A DNA stretch of 64,000 nt from Alteromonas stellipolaris (GTDB lineage Bacteria; Pseudomonadota; Gammaproteobacteria; Enterobacterales; Alteromonadaceae), in contig NZ_CP013926.1 in NCBI RefSeq assembly GCF_001562115.1, positions 1,612,001 through 1,676,000 of the forward strand, in the 5' to 3' direction. A program made the translations under genes and the position numbers. The notes below the pieces were generated by a model that was given only the letters and a program-made list of their open reading frames with translations, ran no database searches and had not been told where the DNA came from. Of the stretch, positions 1 to 9,527 are shown in pieces. Every line of letters begins with the position of its first letter. Position 1 is the first letter of the stretch.

Positions 1-493
1 CCAATACCTGCTCTAACCGGTTCATATGTTTAATGCCACCAAGTAAAGGCTGTATTGCCAGGGGTGTTTTCGCGTTTATAAGGGTTAAACCACTAGCGGC
101 AAGGTCAGAATAATGTGCCGGATACACATGGGTGGAGAACCGAACAATGGCCGGCGCTTGGCTATCTCGTGCATATCCACGACCGCCCTCTCCTGAAGAT
201 ACATGGATCTTCATTACCTTTTTAATGTTGGGATGTTCAAGTGATGCAGTAAGCGAACTCACATACTCATCAATAGCCTGTATCAGTGCAGCCATGTCGA
301 GGGAAATGGCTAACGCTTTGGCATCATGATTTAGCCTAGCAAGATGAAAAGACAGTAGCTCTACTTTTCCATGGCTAACGCACATGGTAGTAAAAACGCC
401 ATCACCATAGTTCAGTGCCCTGTCGTTTAAGGCAATTGCATCGGAAGATGAAGGGGTTGACGATGTGGTGTCGGTGTTTGCGACTATTTTCAC
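1..493 (-). CDS. pabC: Aminodeoxychorismate lyase PabC, 3' end outside the window
   Basis: PLP-dependent fold-IV lyase that converts 4-amino-4-deoxychorismate to p-aminobenzoate and pyruvate for folate synthesis. About 164 N-terminal residues are visible. They start at a GTG (491-493) and read VKIVANTDTT; the family hallmark NDRALNYGDGVFTTM follows near residue 24, and GIKHMNRLEQVL sits at the window edge, as in PabC. The frame is open to base 1, so the lysine-bearing C-terminal half may lie partly outside. It is the last gene of the fab cluster, 119 bases after fabF, where gammaproteobacteria usually place pabC (followed by mltG and tmk). Identity is firm; the GTG start is inferred because no ATG lies in a suitable place. 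Confidence 0.88.
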   Translation of the reverse strand, partial: MKIVANTDTTSSTPSSSDAIALNDRALNYGDGVFTTMCVSHGKVELLSFHLARLNHDAKALAISLDMAALIQAIDEYVSSLTASLEHPNIKKVMKIHVSSGEGGRGYARDSQAPAIVRFSTHVYPAHYSDLAASGLTLINAKTPLAIQPLLGGIKHMNRLEQVL

Positions 494-553
494 AACTAGC
501 TCTAATAATTAACGTCTGCCGTGCAGTATACCAAGTTGTTGTGCGCAAACAAG

Positions 554-610
554 AAAGGCAGCTTGCGCTGCCTTTAATCAATAACTAGGGGTGTCCAAAC
601 GATTGTTTGG
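554..610 (-). terminator. Two hairpins between fabF and pabC
   Basis: A 6-bp stem (CCAAAC/GTTTGG, 595-610) lies directly behind the fabF stop. A 9-bp stem, AAAGGCAGC-TTGC-GCTGCCTTT, spans 554-575. On the minus strand the second is followed by a mildly U-rich CTTGTTTG, so it may be a leaky terminator or an RNA-stabilising 3' end that lowers pabC expression relative to fabF. Confidence 0.5.
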
Positions 611-612
611 GC

Positions 613-1851
613 TTAAATTCGTTTGAAAATAAGCGAACCGTTAGTACCACCAAAGCCAAATGAATTACACAGCGCATAGTCTGAAGTAAACATTTTTGCT
701 TTATTTGCTACGAAGTCTAAATCGCATCCTTCGCTTGGCTCATCCAAATTAATCGTTGGCGGTGCCATTTTGTCACGTAGTGCCAATATGGTGAAAATAG
801 CTTCTACAGAGCCTGCTGCACCAAGTAAATGACCAGTCATCGACTTAGTAGAGCTCACTAGCATGTTGTGCGCATGTTCGTTGAACACGCGTTTAACCGC
901 TGCAACTTCAGCAATATCACCCGCTGGTGTTGATGTTCCGTGAGCATTAACGTAACCAATTTCACTGCTTTCAATTTTTGCATCGCGAATAGCGTTACTC
1001 ATTGAAGCCGCCGCACCTTCACCGTCAGCAGGTGGTGATGTCATATGATAGGCGTCGCCACTCATACCAAAACCAACAAGTTCAGCGTAAATGGTTGCAC
1101 CACGAGCCTTCGCCGCTTCGTATTCTTCTAGCATTACTACACCAGCGCCTTCGCCCATGACGAAACCGTCACGATCTTTATCCCAAGGGCGACTAGCGCC
1201 TTGAGGATCGTCGTTTCGAGCAGACAATGCACGTGCCGCAGCAAAACCAGCAATACCTAATGGGGTAATAGACGCTTCTGAACCGCCTGCAAGCATGGCA
1301 TCTGCATCGTCATACGCGATAGTACGCGCAGCAATACCTATGTTATGCACACCAGTGGTACATGCCGTCACCACGTTTAGGTTTGGCCCTTTAAGCCCTT
1401 CCATGATAGACAAAAAGCCAGAAATCATGTTGGTGATAGTGGAAGGTACAAAAAATGGAGAAACGCGCTTAGGACCACTATTCATTAATTTGGTGTGGTT
1501 TTGTTCAATTTGCTCTAGCCCACCGATGCCTGAACCAATAGCTACACCTACTCGGTGTGCATTTTCTTCAGTTATCGTTAAGCCCGAATCAGCCATAGCC
1601 TGTTTACCCGCTGCAATACCCAGCTGAATAAACCTGTCCATTTTCTTCGTTTCTTTTTTTTCTATATATTCCTGCGGGTCGAAGTTATCAACTTGACCTG
1701 CGAAACGGGTGGAATAGTCACTGCAATCAAAATGGGTGATTTCACCAATACCGCTTTCGCCTGCTAACAGACGACGCCAAGTCTCATCTACAGAAAGACC
1801 CAAAGGTGAAAGCATGCCAAGACCAGTAACCACTACGCGACGTTTTGTCAC
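613..1851 (-). CDS. fabF: 3-oxoacyl-ACP synthase II (KAS II)
   Basis: Condensing enzyme that elongates acyl-ACP with malonyl-ACP in cytoplasmic type II fatty-acid synthesis and supports cis-vaccenate formation. The Cys-His-His triad is visible: Cys164 in [11 protein letters not shown], His304 in [11 protein letters not shown] and His341 in [11 protein letters not shown]. The C-terminal [13 protein letters not shown] loop is intact. The 412-residue length matches the family (413 in E. coli). I chose the GTG at 1849-1851 because GAGGG lies 6-7 bases upstream and the product then begins [13 protein letters not shown] like E. coli FabF. In-frame ATG (1866) and TTG (1875) codons would add 5 or 8 residues but lack a good ribosome binding site. 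It lies behind a hairpin that separates it from acpP. Confidence 0.96.
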   Translation of the reverse strand: MTKRRVVVTGLGMLSPLGLSVDETWRRLLAGESGIGEITHFDCSDYSTRFAGQVDNFDPQEYIEKKETKKMDRFIQLGIAAGKQAMADSGLTITEENAHRVGVAIGSGIGGLEQIEQNHTKLMNSGPKRVSPFFVPSTITNMISGFLSIMEGLKGPNLNVVTACTTGVHNIGIAARTIAYDDADAMLAGGSEASITPLGIAGFAAARALSARNDDPQGASRPWDKDRDGFVMGEGAGVVMLEEYEAAKARGATIYAELVGFGMSGDAYHMTSPPADGEGAAASMSNAIRDAKIESSEIGYVNAHGTSTPAGDIAEVAAVKRVFNEHAHNMLVSSTKSMTGHLLGAAGSVEAIFTILALRDKMAPPTINLDEPSEGCDLDFVANKAKMFTSDYALCNSFGFGGTNGSLIFKRI

Positions 1852-1889
1852 AAAAAGCCCTCGCATTGGAACCAATAAGGTGGGAATAC

Positions 1890-1917
1890 AAAAACGGCTC
1901 TAAAGAGAGCCGTTTTT
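1890..1917 (-). terminator. Strong hairpin terminator/attenuator between acpP and fabF
   Basis: A 12-bp inverted repeat (AAAAACGGCTCT-AAAG-AGAGCCGTTTTT) occupies the short acpP-fabF gap. Read on the minus strand it is a GC-rich stem ending in a U tract, a classic intrinsic terminator. It would end many transcripts after acpP and allow limited read-through to fabF, which fits the very high ACP demand of the cell. Expression consequence is inference. Confidence 0.8.
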
Positions 1918-1937
1918 TAATTTACTATAACGAAGAC

Positions 1938-2177
1938 TTAAGCGTCTTTGTTAGCATTGATGTAATCAATCGCTGACTGAACAGTAGTAATTTTTTCTGC
2001 TTCTTCGTCAGGAATTTCAGTATCGAATTCTTCTTCTAACGCCATTACTAGCTCAACAGTGTCAAGTGAGTCTGCGCCCAAATCATCAACGAATGAAGCT
2101 TCAGCTTTTACTTCTTCTTCTTTTACGCCAAGTTGTTCAATGATAATTTTCTTAACGCGTTCTTCAATGTTACTCAT
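1938..2177 (-). CDS. acpP: Acyl carrier protein
   Basis: Small acidic carrier (79 residues) that holds growing acyl chains on a 4'-phosphopantetheine arm. The attachment serine is Ser37 in the canonical [18 protein letters not shown] motif. Length and the helix II recognition sequence match E. coli AcpP. The start ATG gives [17 protein letters not shown]. It sits between fabG and fabF as in most gammaproteobacteria. A 199-base gap toward fabG probably carries its own promoter, and the hairpin after its stop would favour an abundant acpP-only transcript. Confidence 0.97.
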   Translation of the reverse strand: MSNIEERVKKIIIEQLGVKEEEVKAEASFVDDLGADSLDTVELVMALEEEFDTEIPDEEAEKITTVQSAIDYINANKDA

Positions 2178-2376
2178 AATTCTAGGTTTCCCTTAAACGT
2201 CACTAGATAGTCAAAGTGCCGCTAGTTTATTTTGCAAGGTACAAGCTTGCAAGCACCAGTTTAAACAAACTTTCTGGTCAAACCAGCGACATCCCAAATT
2301 CTTAATGTTCTATTTTTACATCCAAGTTCGGGGAAAATCCACCCCAAACACAGTTAAATTCACAATTTTCGTGAAT

Positions 2377-3117
2377 TTAACCCATATACATACCACCGTT
2401 TACATGGATAGTTTCGCCTGTAATATAGGCTGCACCGCTGCTCACTAAAAAGGCAACAGTGGCTGCTATTTCATCAGGTTCACCTAAACGGTTAGCAGGA
2501 ATATCTTTAAAAATTGCGCTTTTTTGATCGTCCGTCAATGATTTTGTCATGTCAGTATCGATAAAACCAGGCGCAACAACGTTAATAGTTATACCACGAG
2601 AAGCCACTTCACGTGCCATAGATTTCGAAAAACCAATAACACCTGCTTTCGCTGCTGCGTAGTTTGCTTGCCCAGCATTACCCGAACTACCCACCACAGA
2701 ACCGATATTTACGATACGACCAAAGCGTTTCTTCATCATACCGCGAAGTACCGCTTTTGACAGCGTAAAAATGGCTGTAAGGTTGGTATTAATGATGTCT
2801 TGCCATTCGTCATCTTTCATACGCATTAACAAGTTATCACGGGTAATACCTGCATTATTAACCAAAATATCAATGCCACCGAAGGTGTCATTAATTTCCT
2901 TGATTATAGCATCTATACTGTCTTTATCGGTAACATTTAGTGCAATACCTTTGCCACCAAATTCAGATAAGTATTCAGTAATTGCACTTGCACCACTGTC
3001 ACTTGTAGCAGTGCCCACAACCGTAGCACCCTGCGCTGCAAGCTGACTAGCAATAGCCTTACCAATGCCTCGGCTTGCGCCTGTTACCAGTGCTACTTTG
3101 CCTTCTAACTGACTCAT
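2377..3117 (-). CDS. fabG: 3-oxoacyl-ACP reductase
   Basis: NADPH-dependent short-chain dehydrogenase that carries out the first reduction of each elongation cycle. It has the Rossmann motif TGASRGIG (residues 12-19), the NNAG motif (87-90) and the catalytic Ser140-Tyr153-Lys157 set within IGSVVGSSGNAGQANYAAAKAG. The 246-residue length is standard. It starts 9 bases after the fabD stop, so the two are co-transcribed and probably translationally linked. The neighbouring fabD and acpP separate this true FabG from generic SDR enzymes. Confidence 0.97.
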   Translation of the reverse strand: MSQLEGKVALVTGASRGIGKAIASQLAAQGATVVGTATSDSGASAITEYLSEFGGKGIALNVTDKDSIDAIIKEINDTFGGIDILVNNAGITRDNLLMRMKDDEWQDIINTNLTAIFTLSKAVLRGMMKKRFGRIVNIGSVVGSSGNAGQANYAAAKAGVIGFSKSMAREVASRGITINVVAPGFIDTDMTKSLTDDQKSAIFKDIPANRLGEPDEIAATVAFLVSSGAAYITGETIHVNGGMYMG

Positions 3118-3126
3118 AGCGTTTCC

Positions 3127-4056
3127 TTATTGTTTTAATGCTTCCACACTTTCGGGCGTGTTTACAGCAATGGATTCTAAACTTTTATTAATGCGTTTAT
3201 TTAATCCTGTAAGTACCTTACCTGGGCCTACCTCAATGATGCGTTCAACACCTGCGGCAGCCAAGTACTCAACGGTACGCGTCCACTGAACAGGGCAATA
3301 TAATTGGCGTACCAACGCACTTTTTATTGATGCACCGTCAGTTTCAATGGTCACATCAACATTATTAATGATATTGATTGCAGGGGTATGAACGTTTAAT
3401 GTCGCCAGCGCGTCTTCTAATTTGTCAGCAGCAGGGCGCATAAGTTCGCAATGCGAAGGCACACTTACCGCTAGTGGAAGCGCTCGCTTAGCACCCGCTT
3501 CTTTACATGCAGCAGCAGCTTGCTCAGCGGCCACTTTTTCGCCCGCAATTACCACTTGACCTGGCGAGTTAAAATTAACCGGAGACACTACATCACCTGT
3601 GGCAATCGCCGTTTGGTGGCACACATTAGCAATGGTGTTGTCATCTAAACCAATAATGGCATACATAGCACCGGCACCCGCAGGCACCGCCTCTTGCATA
3701 TATTGTCCACGAGCTTCAACCAGCTTTATCGCATCGGCGAATGACATGGCACCGCCACACACTAACGCAGAATATTCACCTAGACTATGACCCGCTAAGT
3801 AGCTCACTTCAATGCCTTGAGCTTCTAGTACGCGCCAAGTGGCAACACTACCTGCAAGCAAAGCGGGCTGAGTGATATGGGTTTCGTTCAGTTTCCCATC
3901 GGCGTCATTTTGTACCAGATCCCAAAGATCGTAACCTAATACGTCTGAAGCCTCTTTGAAGGTATCTAAAACCGAAGGATAGCTGTCGGCCAACTCTTTA
4001 AGCATGCCCACTGATTGTGAGCCCTGCCCAGGAAAGACGCAGGCTGTTTTTGTCAT
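3127..4056 (-). CDS. fabD: Malonyl-CoA:ACP transacylase
   Basis: Transfers malonyl groups from CoA to ACP to supply the extender unit. The nucleophilic Ser91 lies in GHSLGEYSAL and the catalytic His202 in VPSHCELM. The oxyanion loop FPGQGSQ is at residues 8-14. The 309-residue length matches E. coli FabD. It follows fabH by about 70 bases and precedes fabG by 9 bases in the same operon. Confidence 0.97.
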   Translation of the reverse strand: MTKTACVFPGQGSQSVGMLKELADSYPSVLDTFKEASDVLGYDLWDLVQNDADGKLNETHITQPALLAGSVATWRVLEAQGIEVSYLAGHSLGEYSALVCGGAMSFADAIKLVEARGQYMQEAVPAGAGAMYAIIGLDDNTIANVCHQTAIATGDVVSPVNFNSPGQVVIAGEKVAAEQAAAACKEAGAKRALPLAVSVPSHCELMRPAADKLEDALATLNVHTPAINIINNVDVTIETDGASIKSALVRQLYCPVQWTRTVEYLAAAGVERIIEVGPGKVLTGLNKRINKSLESIAVNTPESVEALKQ

Positions 4057-4128
4057 TGTTGTTCCTTATATTTTTTATAAACAACGGGTTTTTGAATGCA
4101 ACGAATTCAATAAAATTAATAGAAGAAA

Positions 4129-5094
4129 CTAGTATCGTACCAGCGCAGATGCCCACGCAAAACCGCCGCCGAATGCTTCTAATAATAAATGTTGCCCACG
4201 CTGAATACGACCATCGCGAATAGCGGTGTCTAGTGCTGTGGGTACTGTGGCAGCCGAGGTATTACCGTATTTCTCTAACGTCACCACCACTTGTTCTAAC
4301 GACATATCTAGTTTTTTTGCTGTCGCTTTGATAATTCTGAAATTCGCTTGATGAGGCACTAGCCAATCCAGATCAGATTTTTGCATATTGTTGGCCGCAA
4401 GGGTTTGCTCAACCACTTCAGACAATTTGTTCACGGCAACTTTGAAAACTTCGTTTCCGCGCATCACGCCCCAGTTTTCGTGAACCGATGCTTCATCACC
4501 ACGGGTTGGGTTACCAACGTAAAGTAAATCGCCGTAAGAGCCATCAGCGTTAATGTGAGTTGATAAAATACCCGGCTCATCACTGGCTTCTATAATAGTG
4601 GCACCGGCAGCATCGCCAAATAAAATGACCATAGTGCGGTCTTCAGGCGCTATCAGGCGACTAAGACAATCTGTACCTATAACTAAGATACGCTTGGCCA
4701 TGCCTGATTTGATGTATTGGTCGGCCACACTTAATGCGTAGCAATAACCTGCACAAGCAGCAGCCACATCAAATGCAGGAATACCGTTAATACCTAAAAT
4801 GCGCTGGATTTCACAGGCAGTACTAGGAAGTGCATAGCGTCCGCTAGTAGTAGCACACACTATCATGTCAATTGATTGAGGGTCGATGCCTGCCATCTCT
4901 ATGGCTTTTTTACTTGCCTCTGCCCCCATGGTCGCAGCGGTTTCTTCGGCACCTATAATTCGGCGTTCTTTAATACCGGTTCTATCAGTGATCCATTCAT
5001 CACTGGTATCAACCATAACTTCCAAATCGGCATTGGTTCGTATATCACTAGGGTAATAACTTCCGGTACCGATAAATCGAGAATATTTGCTCAA
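4129..5094 (-). CDS. fabH: 3-oxoacyl-ACP synthase III (KAS III)
   Basis: Initiates fatty-acid synthesis by condensing acetyl-CoA with malonyl-ACP. The Cys-His-Asn triad is Cys114 ([11 protein letters not shown]), His248 (VPHQANFRI) and Asn278 ([11 protein letters not shown]). The 321-residue length is typical. The start is a TTG (5092-5094) whose bases overlap the plsX stop as TTGA, indicating translational coupling; no ATG occurs nearby. The conserved N-terminus [15 protein letters not shown] supports this start. Confidence 0.95.
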   Translation of the reverse strand: MSKYSRFIGTGSYYPSDIRTNADLEVMVDTSDEWITDRTGIKERRIIGAEETAATMGAEASKKAIEMAGIDPQSIDMIVCATTSGRYALPSTACEIQRILGINGIPAFDVAAACAGYCYALSVADQYIKSGMAKRILVIGTDCLSRLIAPEDRTMVILFGDAAGATIIEASDEPGILSTHINADGSYGDLLYVGNPTRGDEASVHENWGVMRGNEVFKVAVNKLSEVVEQTLAANNMQKSDLDWLVPHQANFRIIKATAKKLDMSLEQVVVTLEKYGNTSAATVPTALDTAIRDGRIQRGQHLLLEAFGGGFAWASALVRY

Positions 5095-6116
5095 AGCTGC
5101 TCCAATAAAACCGTTTCTATCTTCGTTTTTATCTTGTCTGGAACTCGCATCTTTGCTTCTTTCATTGCTTGCACAATGGCGTAATAAAAGGCGTCTTTAG
5201 ATGCATTTCCATGACTCTTGATAACAATGCCGCGCAATCCTATCAGACTCGCACCATTATACTGGTCGGGGTTCACGCTGTTATAGATAGATTTGAGCAA
5301 TGGAAAAGCAATTTTGGCCATTAGCCGCGTATAAAAGTTCTTTTGTGACTGGCGCTTCACTTCGTTGATAACCAACTTAGCCAGTCCTTCACTAGATTTA
5401 AGCGCAACATTGCCGGTAAAACCATCAGTCACCACCACATCGGCTTTGTCGGTAAAGATGTCGTCACCTTCTACATAACCAATATAGTTAATACCTGGTG
5501 CATCTTTGAAGAGTTGATCGGCTAACTTTACGTACGCATTCCCTTTTATATCTTCTTCGCCCACGTTTAGTAACGCAACACGAGGAGAAGGAATGCCTGC
5601 TGCTTCTTGCGCTAACACCGATCCCATCACACCATACTGAAATAGAATTTCAGGCGTGCAATTAACATTCGCGCCTAAATCGAGCAAGAAAACATTATGA
5701 TGACTCGCGGTGGGCATCATGCTGATAAGCGCAGGTCTATCAATACCCGATAAGGTTTTTAGTAAGTAAAACGATAAGGTTAACAACGCACCTGTATTGC
5801 CTGCACTTACGCACGCATCGGCTTCGTTGCTTTGAACATATTCAATCACACGACGCATTGAAGAGCGTTTTTTATTTCGTAACGCAGAGGTAGGCGCCTC
5901 ACCCATTTCAACCACTTGGTCGCAATGAGATACAGTTACCCGACTTCGTTGAGAAGCAGTGAGATTTTGAATTGCTGGGGAAATAACGGCTTGGTCGCCG
6001 CATAGCAAAAAATGAACGTCAGAATGAAGTTCAATGGCTTTTACAGCCGCAGAGAGGATAACAGGGGGACCATGATCGCCCCCCATGATATCTAACGCGA
6101 TGGTTAGCTTAGACAA
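5091..6116 (-). CDS. plsX: Phosphate acyltransferase PlsX
   Basis: Peripheral membrane enzyme that converts acyl-ACP plus phosphate to acyl-phosphate, the PlsY substrate in phospholipid synthesis. It opens with the diagnostic MGGDHGP motif (residues 11-17) and contains the GNTGALL and [14 protein letters not shown] segments of the family. The 341-residue length is normal. It lies just downstream of rpmF (15-base gap) and overlaps the fabH start by four bases. This order links ribosomal-protein supply to lipid synthesis. Confidence 0.96.
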   Translation of the reverse strand: MSKLTIALDIMGGDHGPPVILSAAVKAIELHSDVHFLLCGDQAVISPAIQNLTASQRSRVTVSHCDQVVEMGEAPTSALRNKKRSSMRRVIEYVQSNEADACVSAGNTGALLTLSFYLLKTLSGIDRPALISMMPTASHHNVFLLDLGANVNCTPEILFQYGVMGSVLAQEAAGIPSPRVALLNVGEEDIKGNAYVKLADQLFKDAPGINYIGYVEGDDIFTDKADVVVTDGFTGNVALKSSEGLAKLVINEVKRQSQKNFYTRLMAKIAFPLLKSIYNSVNPDQYNGASLIGLRGIVIKSHGNASKDAFYYAIVQAMKEAKMRVPDKIKTKIETVLLEQL

Positions 6117-6131
6117 AATGTAGACGCCGTA

Positions 6132-6302
6132 TTACGCGCCGACTACTTTATTGCCTTTATAGTAACCGTCAGCTGTCACGTGGTGACGACGGTGTGTTTC
6201 ACCCGACGTTGGGTCGACAGACAAAGTCGACGCAGTCAATGCATCGTGTGAACGACGCATACCACGCTTAGAGCGCGTTTTACGATTTTTTTGTACAGCC
6301 AT
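6132..6302 (-). CDS. rpmF: 50S ribosomal protein L32
   Basis: A 56-residue basic ribosomal protein. The minus-strand reading begins [20 protein letters not shown] and ends GNKVVGA, with the [12 protein letters not shown] segment typical of proteobacterial L32. It has no zinc-binding CxxC pairs, so it is the zinc-independent form. It starts three bases after the yceD stop and is followed 15 bases later by plsX, the conserved yceD-rpmF-plsX arrangement. Confidence 0.97.
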   Translation of the reverse strand: MAVQKNRKTRSKRGMRRSHDALTASTLSVDPTSGETHRRHHVTADGYYKGNKVVGA

Positions 6303-6305
6303 AAC

Positions 6306-6839
6306 TTACTCCTGGTCTCGCTTAAGTTCTTTCAAAACCGCGAAAGGGTTTTCTCGCTCTTGTTCCGGTTCAATCTTTCCAAATGACATATCATCTTTTT
6401 TCACTGAGCACTCCTCCTCTGCATGAAGGGGTACGATGGGCAAAGATAAAAGTAACTCGTCTTCAAATATCTGAAGCAGATTAACTTCTCCGTGGTCGTT
6501 GACCTCTACCGGTTCGTAAGCCTCGGGTATTGGATCTTCTTCATTTCGTTCTTCTCCCTGCACTGGAGTAAAACAAAAATCCACATCAAGTGTGGTATCA
6601 AATTCACCATTACACCGCTGGCAGAGAAGTGTTACCTGAGTGCCTAAATGGCCGTGAAATACAGTAAGACCCTGCTCGTCTTTTTTGAACTGCACATCAA
6701 CGTCCACATATTCACTACATCGGACAACAGCCCCACTTAATCGTTCCATATCTTCAGACACAAGAACACCCCGATAATCGGAACGTTTCATAGCGCTGCT
6801 GGTCGGTTCGACCGTATGAGGGAGTTTCACTTTCTGCAT
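6306..6839 (-). CDS. yceD: YceD/DUF177 family 23S rRNA accumulation protein
   Basis: A 177-residue acidic protein of the YceD (DUF177) family, reported in plants and E. coli to affect 23S rRNA accumulation; its molecular role is unclear. The start MQKVKLPHTVEP and the CQRC pair near residue 94 match E. coli YceD, as do the PEAYEPVEVN segment and the C-terminal NPFAVLKELKR. It is the first gene of the operon with rpmF and the fab genes. Its ATG sits only about nine bases beyond a consensus -10 box and has no Shine-Dalgarno sequence, so translation may be leaderless. Confidence 0.93.
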   Translation of the reverse strand: MQKVKLPHTVEPTSSAMKRSDYRGVLVSEDMERLSGAVVRCSEYVDVDVQFKKDEQGLTVFHGHLGTQVTLLCQRCNGEFDTTLDVDFCFTPVQGEERNEEDPIPEAYEPVEVNDHGEVNLLQIFEDELLLSLPIVPLHAEEECSVKKDDMSFGKIEPEQERENPFAVLKELKRDQE

Positions 6840-6848
6840 AGGGCGCGC

Positions 6849-6877
6849 ATTCTATAGATTCCACATCCCACTGTCAA
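6849..6877 (-). promoter_or_regulatory. Sigma70 promoter of the yceD-rpmF-fab operon
   Basis: On the minus strand TTGACA (6872-6877) is followed by a 17-base spacer and TAGAAT (6849-6854), close to the sigma70 optimum. The discriminator GCGCGCCC is very GC-rich, as in growth-rate/ppGpp-controlled promoters. The expected transcription start (about 6840-6843) falls at or one to three bases before the yceD ATG. The rest of the 326-base gap to yceF shows nothing I can name. Confidence 0.8.
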
Positions 6878-7165
6878 AGATTTAATGGGCGTTTTTGTAT
6901 AATAATTTAGCGATTTTGTACTTCTTTTCATAAACCGAATTTTAAGGGAATAGCACCAAATAACAAGTAAAAAGAACATGATGAGTCTAAAACATAGGGC
7001 GGTTGGCAAAATAGCGTATTGTTGAAAATACCCAAGTTGGCAAACGGGATTACGCTCGTTTATTAAAACACGCTATATTTAGGGTGAGTTGTGATTACTC
7101 TTTAGAGGATACGCAACGCGTAATTCGGTTAATTAACACTTAATGTAAGATTGAGGTTTTGTAGT

Positions 7166-7813
7166 ATGACCACACTCGTTCTAGCTTCATCATCGAAGTA
7201 CCGCCAGCAATTATTGTCGAATATTGGCATTCAAGCTGAAATAAGCAAACCAGATATAGATGAGACTCCCCTACCCGATGAAACACCCCTTGCGTTGTGC
7301 AAACGTTTAGCGTTCGAAAAAGCAAAAAAAATTGCCCAACAACAGCCGGGGAGAATTGTAATTGGAAGTGATCAAGTTGCTTCTGTAGAAGGACCTGATG
7401 GCAAGGTCATATTAGGCAAGCCCGGCACAGTTGAAAATGCTGTAGCGCAATTAAAAATGTGCCAGGGAAAATCGGTGTATTTCTACACTGCGATAAGTCT
7501 GTGTAAAGCAGAAGACGATGAAGACCTACCCGATATTCTTACCAGTAATTTAGACACCATTACCCGAGCCGAAGAAACCTGTGTGTATTTTCGTAGCCAT
7601 AAAGAAGCGCAGCTACGCGCTTATGTTGAAGCCGAAATGCCACTTGATTGCGCGGGGAGCTTCAAATGTGAAGGCATGGGTGCCTTATTGTTCGAACGAA
7701 TTACCAGCCGCGATCCTAATACTTTAATAGGGCTTCCCGTGATGCTGCTGCATAATATGTTAGACAAACATTTTAATATCGATTTGCTAGACCTAGCTAC
7801 TGCCAAAGCCTAG
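7166..7813 (+). CDS. yceF: 7-methyl-GTP pyrophosphatase, Maf-like YceF
   Basis: Maf-superfamily nucleotide pyrophosphatase of the YceF subgroup, which prefers 7-methyl-GTP and probably removes modified nucleotides. It starts MTTLVLASSSKYRQQLL; the phosphate loop SSSKYR, GSDQV and the C-terminal CAGSFKCEG and RDPNTLIGLP segments match E. coli YceF. The ATG at 7166 is preceded by GAGG at a 9-base distance; an in-frame TTG at 7151 is less likely. Its length is 215 residues. It is divergent from yceD, the same arrangement as in E. coli. Confidence 0.92.
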   Translation: MTTLVLASSSKYRQQLLSNIGIQAEISKPDIDETPLPDETPLALCKRLAFEKAKKIAQQQPGRIVIGSDQVASVEGPDGKVILGKPGTVENAVAQLKMCQGKSVYFYTAISLCKAEDDEDLPDILTSNLDTITRAEETCVYFRSHKEAQLRAYVEAEMPLDCAGSFKCEGMGALLFERITSRDPNTLIGLPVMLLHNMLDKHFNIDLLDLATAKA

Positions 7814-7847
7814 CGGTTGAAGATTTGCTTTGCTATAGAACGCTAAA

Positions 7848-8495
7848 CTAGCGAAGCAAAAATTGCTGAAGTTCACCAATGGAATGCACAATGGTTTCGG
7901 GCGCCAATGCTTCAAGGTGAACTTGTGCGTGCACTCCATATGAAACCCCTATTCTGCGCATACCAATAGATTTCGCCATTTGCATATCGTAGGTGGTGTC
8001 GCCAATCATAACCGCATCTTGGGCACTGATTTTTAGCTCGTCTAAAATTTGCAGTAACATGTCAGGTGACGGTTTCGACTGGGCATCGTCAGCGCACCGT
8101 GATGCACTGAAAAAGTGGCCAGTTTCGGTTTGCGACCATGCCCGATCAAGACCTCTACGCGCTTTCCCTGTTGCTACAGCAAGGGTAGCCCCCTCTGCTT
8201 TTAATGCTGACAACAATTCTTGTACACCATTAAATAACGGACATGGCGTAGCGTCATGGCTGACGAAGGCCTCTTTATAAGCCAGTACTAAACGCTCAGC
8301 TAGGGCGTCATCATCAATATCAAATAACTGCTTAATTGCGGGTTTTAAGCTAATACCAATAATGTGACTCACCGCATCAGCACTAGGAACAAGCATGTCA
8401 CAGTGTTTTGCTGCTATCTGCATACAGTTGATAATTTTATCGGCAGAGTCCATTAAGGTGCCGTCCCAATCAAAAATAACCAACTTATAGGGCAT
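7848..8495 (-). CDS. HAD-IA hydrolase, phosphoglycolate-phosphatase-like
   Basis: Cytoplasmic haloacid-dehalogenase superfamily phosphatase of 215 residues. Motif I is FDWDGTLMDS with nucleophile Asp9 and general acid Asp11, motif II is the Thr in VATGKARRG, and motif IV is MIGDTTYDM. A helical cap (about residues 17-85) puts it in subclass IA with Gph-like phosphatases. The gene commonly lies next to rluC in gammaproteobacteria; here the two are in the same direction, about 90 bases apart. The substrate cannot be read from the sequence. Confidence 0.85.
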   Translation of the reverse strand: MPYKLVIFDWDGTLMDSADKIINCMQIAAKHCDMLVPSADAVSHIIGISLKPAIKQLFDIDDDALAERLVLAYKEAFVSHDATPCPLFNGVQELLSALKAEGATLAVATGKARRGLDRAWSQTETGHFFSASRCADDAQSKPSPDMLLQILDELKISAQDAVMIGDTTYDMQMAKSIGMRRIGVSYGVHAQVHLEALAPETIVHSIGELQQFLLR

Positions 8496-8582
8496 AGTTA
8501 CCGCGTTCCTTGTGTATCAGAGAATTTATATAAATAAATAGAACTTAATTAATAAGTAAATTTACCGAATACCCTAAAAGCC

Positions 8583-9527
8583 TTATGACAACGCTTTTAA
8601 GGTATTGGTTAACGTGGCATCTAACGGTGCGGTAAATTTAACCCGCTCTTCTGTGCCAGGATGAATTAGCGAAATGCTATGTGCGTGCAAAAACAAGCGG
8701 TTTAACCCTTTTTGACGCATAGACTCATCAAACTCGGCATCACCGTATTTAGGGTCGCAAGCAATAGGATGCTCAGCGTGTAAACAGTGAACTCGGATTT
8801 GGTGGGTTCTACCTGTAATAGGTGAAGCTTCTACCAAAGTGGCGGTGTCGAATTTTTGCAATATGCGGTAACGGGTTTCGGATGGCTTGCCATCTTCACT
8901 CACGCTCACCATGCGTTCACCAGACTGCAACACATTCTTACGAAGTGGCGCTTTTACTTTAAAACGGTTTTCAGGCCACTGCCCTGCCACTAATGCTTGG
9001 TAGCGCTTATCCATTTTACCGGTACGCAACTGCTCATGCATATGACGAAGCGCCGAACGTTTCTTAGCAATTAAAATACAGCCAGAGGTGTCTCTGTCTA
9101 AACGGTGCACCAATTCCATAAAATTAGCATCGGGGCGCAGTGCGCGTAAGCCTTCAATGAGACCAAAGCTCAAACCACTGCCACCATGAACAGCAATGCC
9201 TGAAGGTTTATTAATTACAATAATGCGCTCGTCTTCAAACAATATTTGAGATTCTAGCGCTGCAATTTTATCGAGTTTGGGCGATGGGCCTGGTGTTCCT
9301 TCTGATACACGTACAGGCGGAATACGCACTACATCATCGGCAACGAGTTTATATTCGGGTTTTACTCTACCCTTATTTACGCGCACTTCACCTTTACGCA
9401 AGATGCGATAAATCATACTTTTGGGCACGCCTTTTAATTGGGTGCGCAAAAAATTGTCTACACGTTGCCCTGCTAAATCGGGTTCAACGGTAACGAAACG
9501 GACTGATTGTTGGGTTTGTTCTTTCAT
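8583..9527 (-). CDS. rluC: 23S rRNA pseudouridine synthase C
   Basis: Isomerises uridines 955, 2504 and 2580 (E. coli numbering) in 23S rRNA. An S4 RNA-binding domain (QRVDNFLRTQLKGVPKSMIYRILRKGEVRVN) precedes the synthase domain, whose catalytic aspartate is in HRLDRDTSGC. With the ATG at 9525-9527 (MKEQTQQ) this aspartate is residue 144, as in E. coli RluC, which supports that start. An ATG at 9536 and a TTG at 9551 would extend it by 3 or 8 residues. It is divergent from rne, a classic neighbour pair. Confidence 0.95.
   Translation of the reverse strand: MKEQTQQSVRFVTVEPDLAGQRVDNFLRTQLKGVPKSMIYRILRKGEVRVNKGRVKPEYKLVADDVVRIPPVRVSEGTPGPSPKLDKIAALESQILFEDERIIVINKPSGIAVHGGSGLSFGLIEGLRALRPDANFMELVHRLDRDTSGCILIAKKRSALRHMHEQLRTGKMDKRYQALVAGQWPENRFKVKAPLRKNVLQSGERMVSVSEDGKPSETRYRILQKFDTATLVEASPITGRTHQIRVHCLHAEHPIACDPKYGDAEFDESMRQKGLNRLFLHAHSISLIHPGTEERVKFTAPLDATLTNTLKALS

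Noticed and set aside
6827..7009. 60-residue minus-strand frame upstream of yceD
   Set aside because: It overlaps the yceD promoter and start, has no ribosome binding site and a non-native composition.
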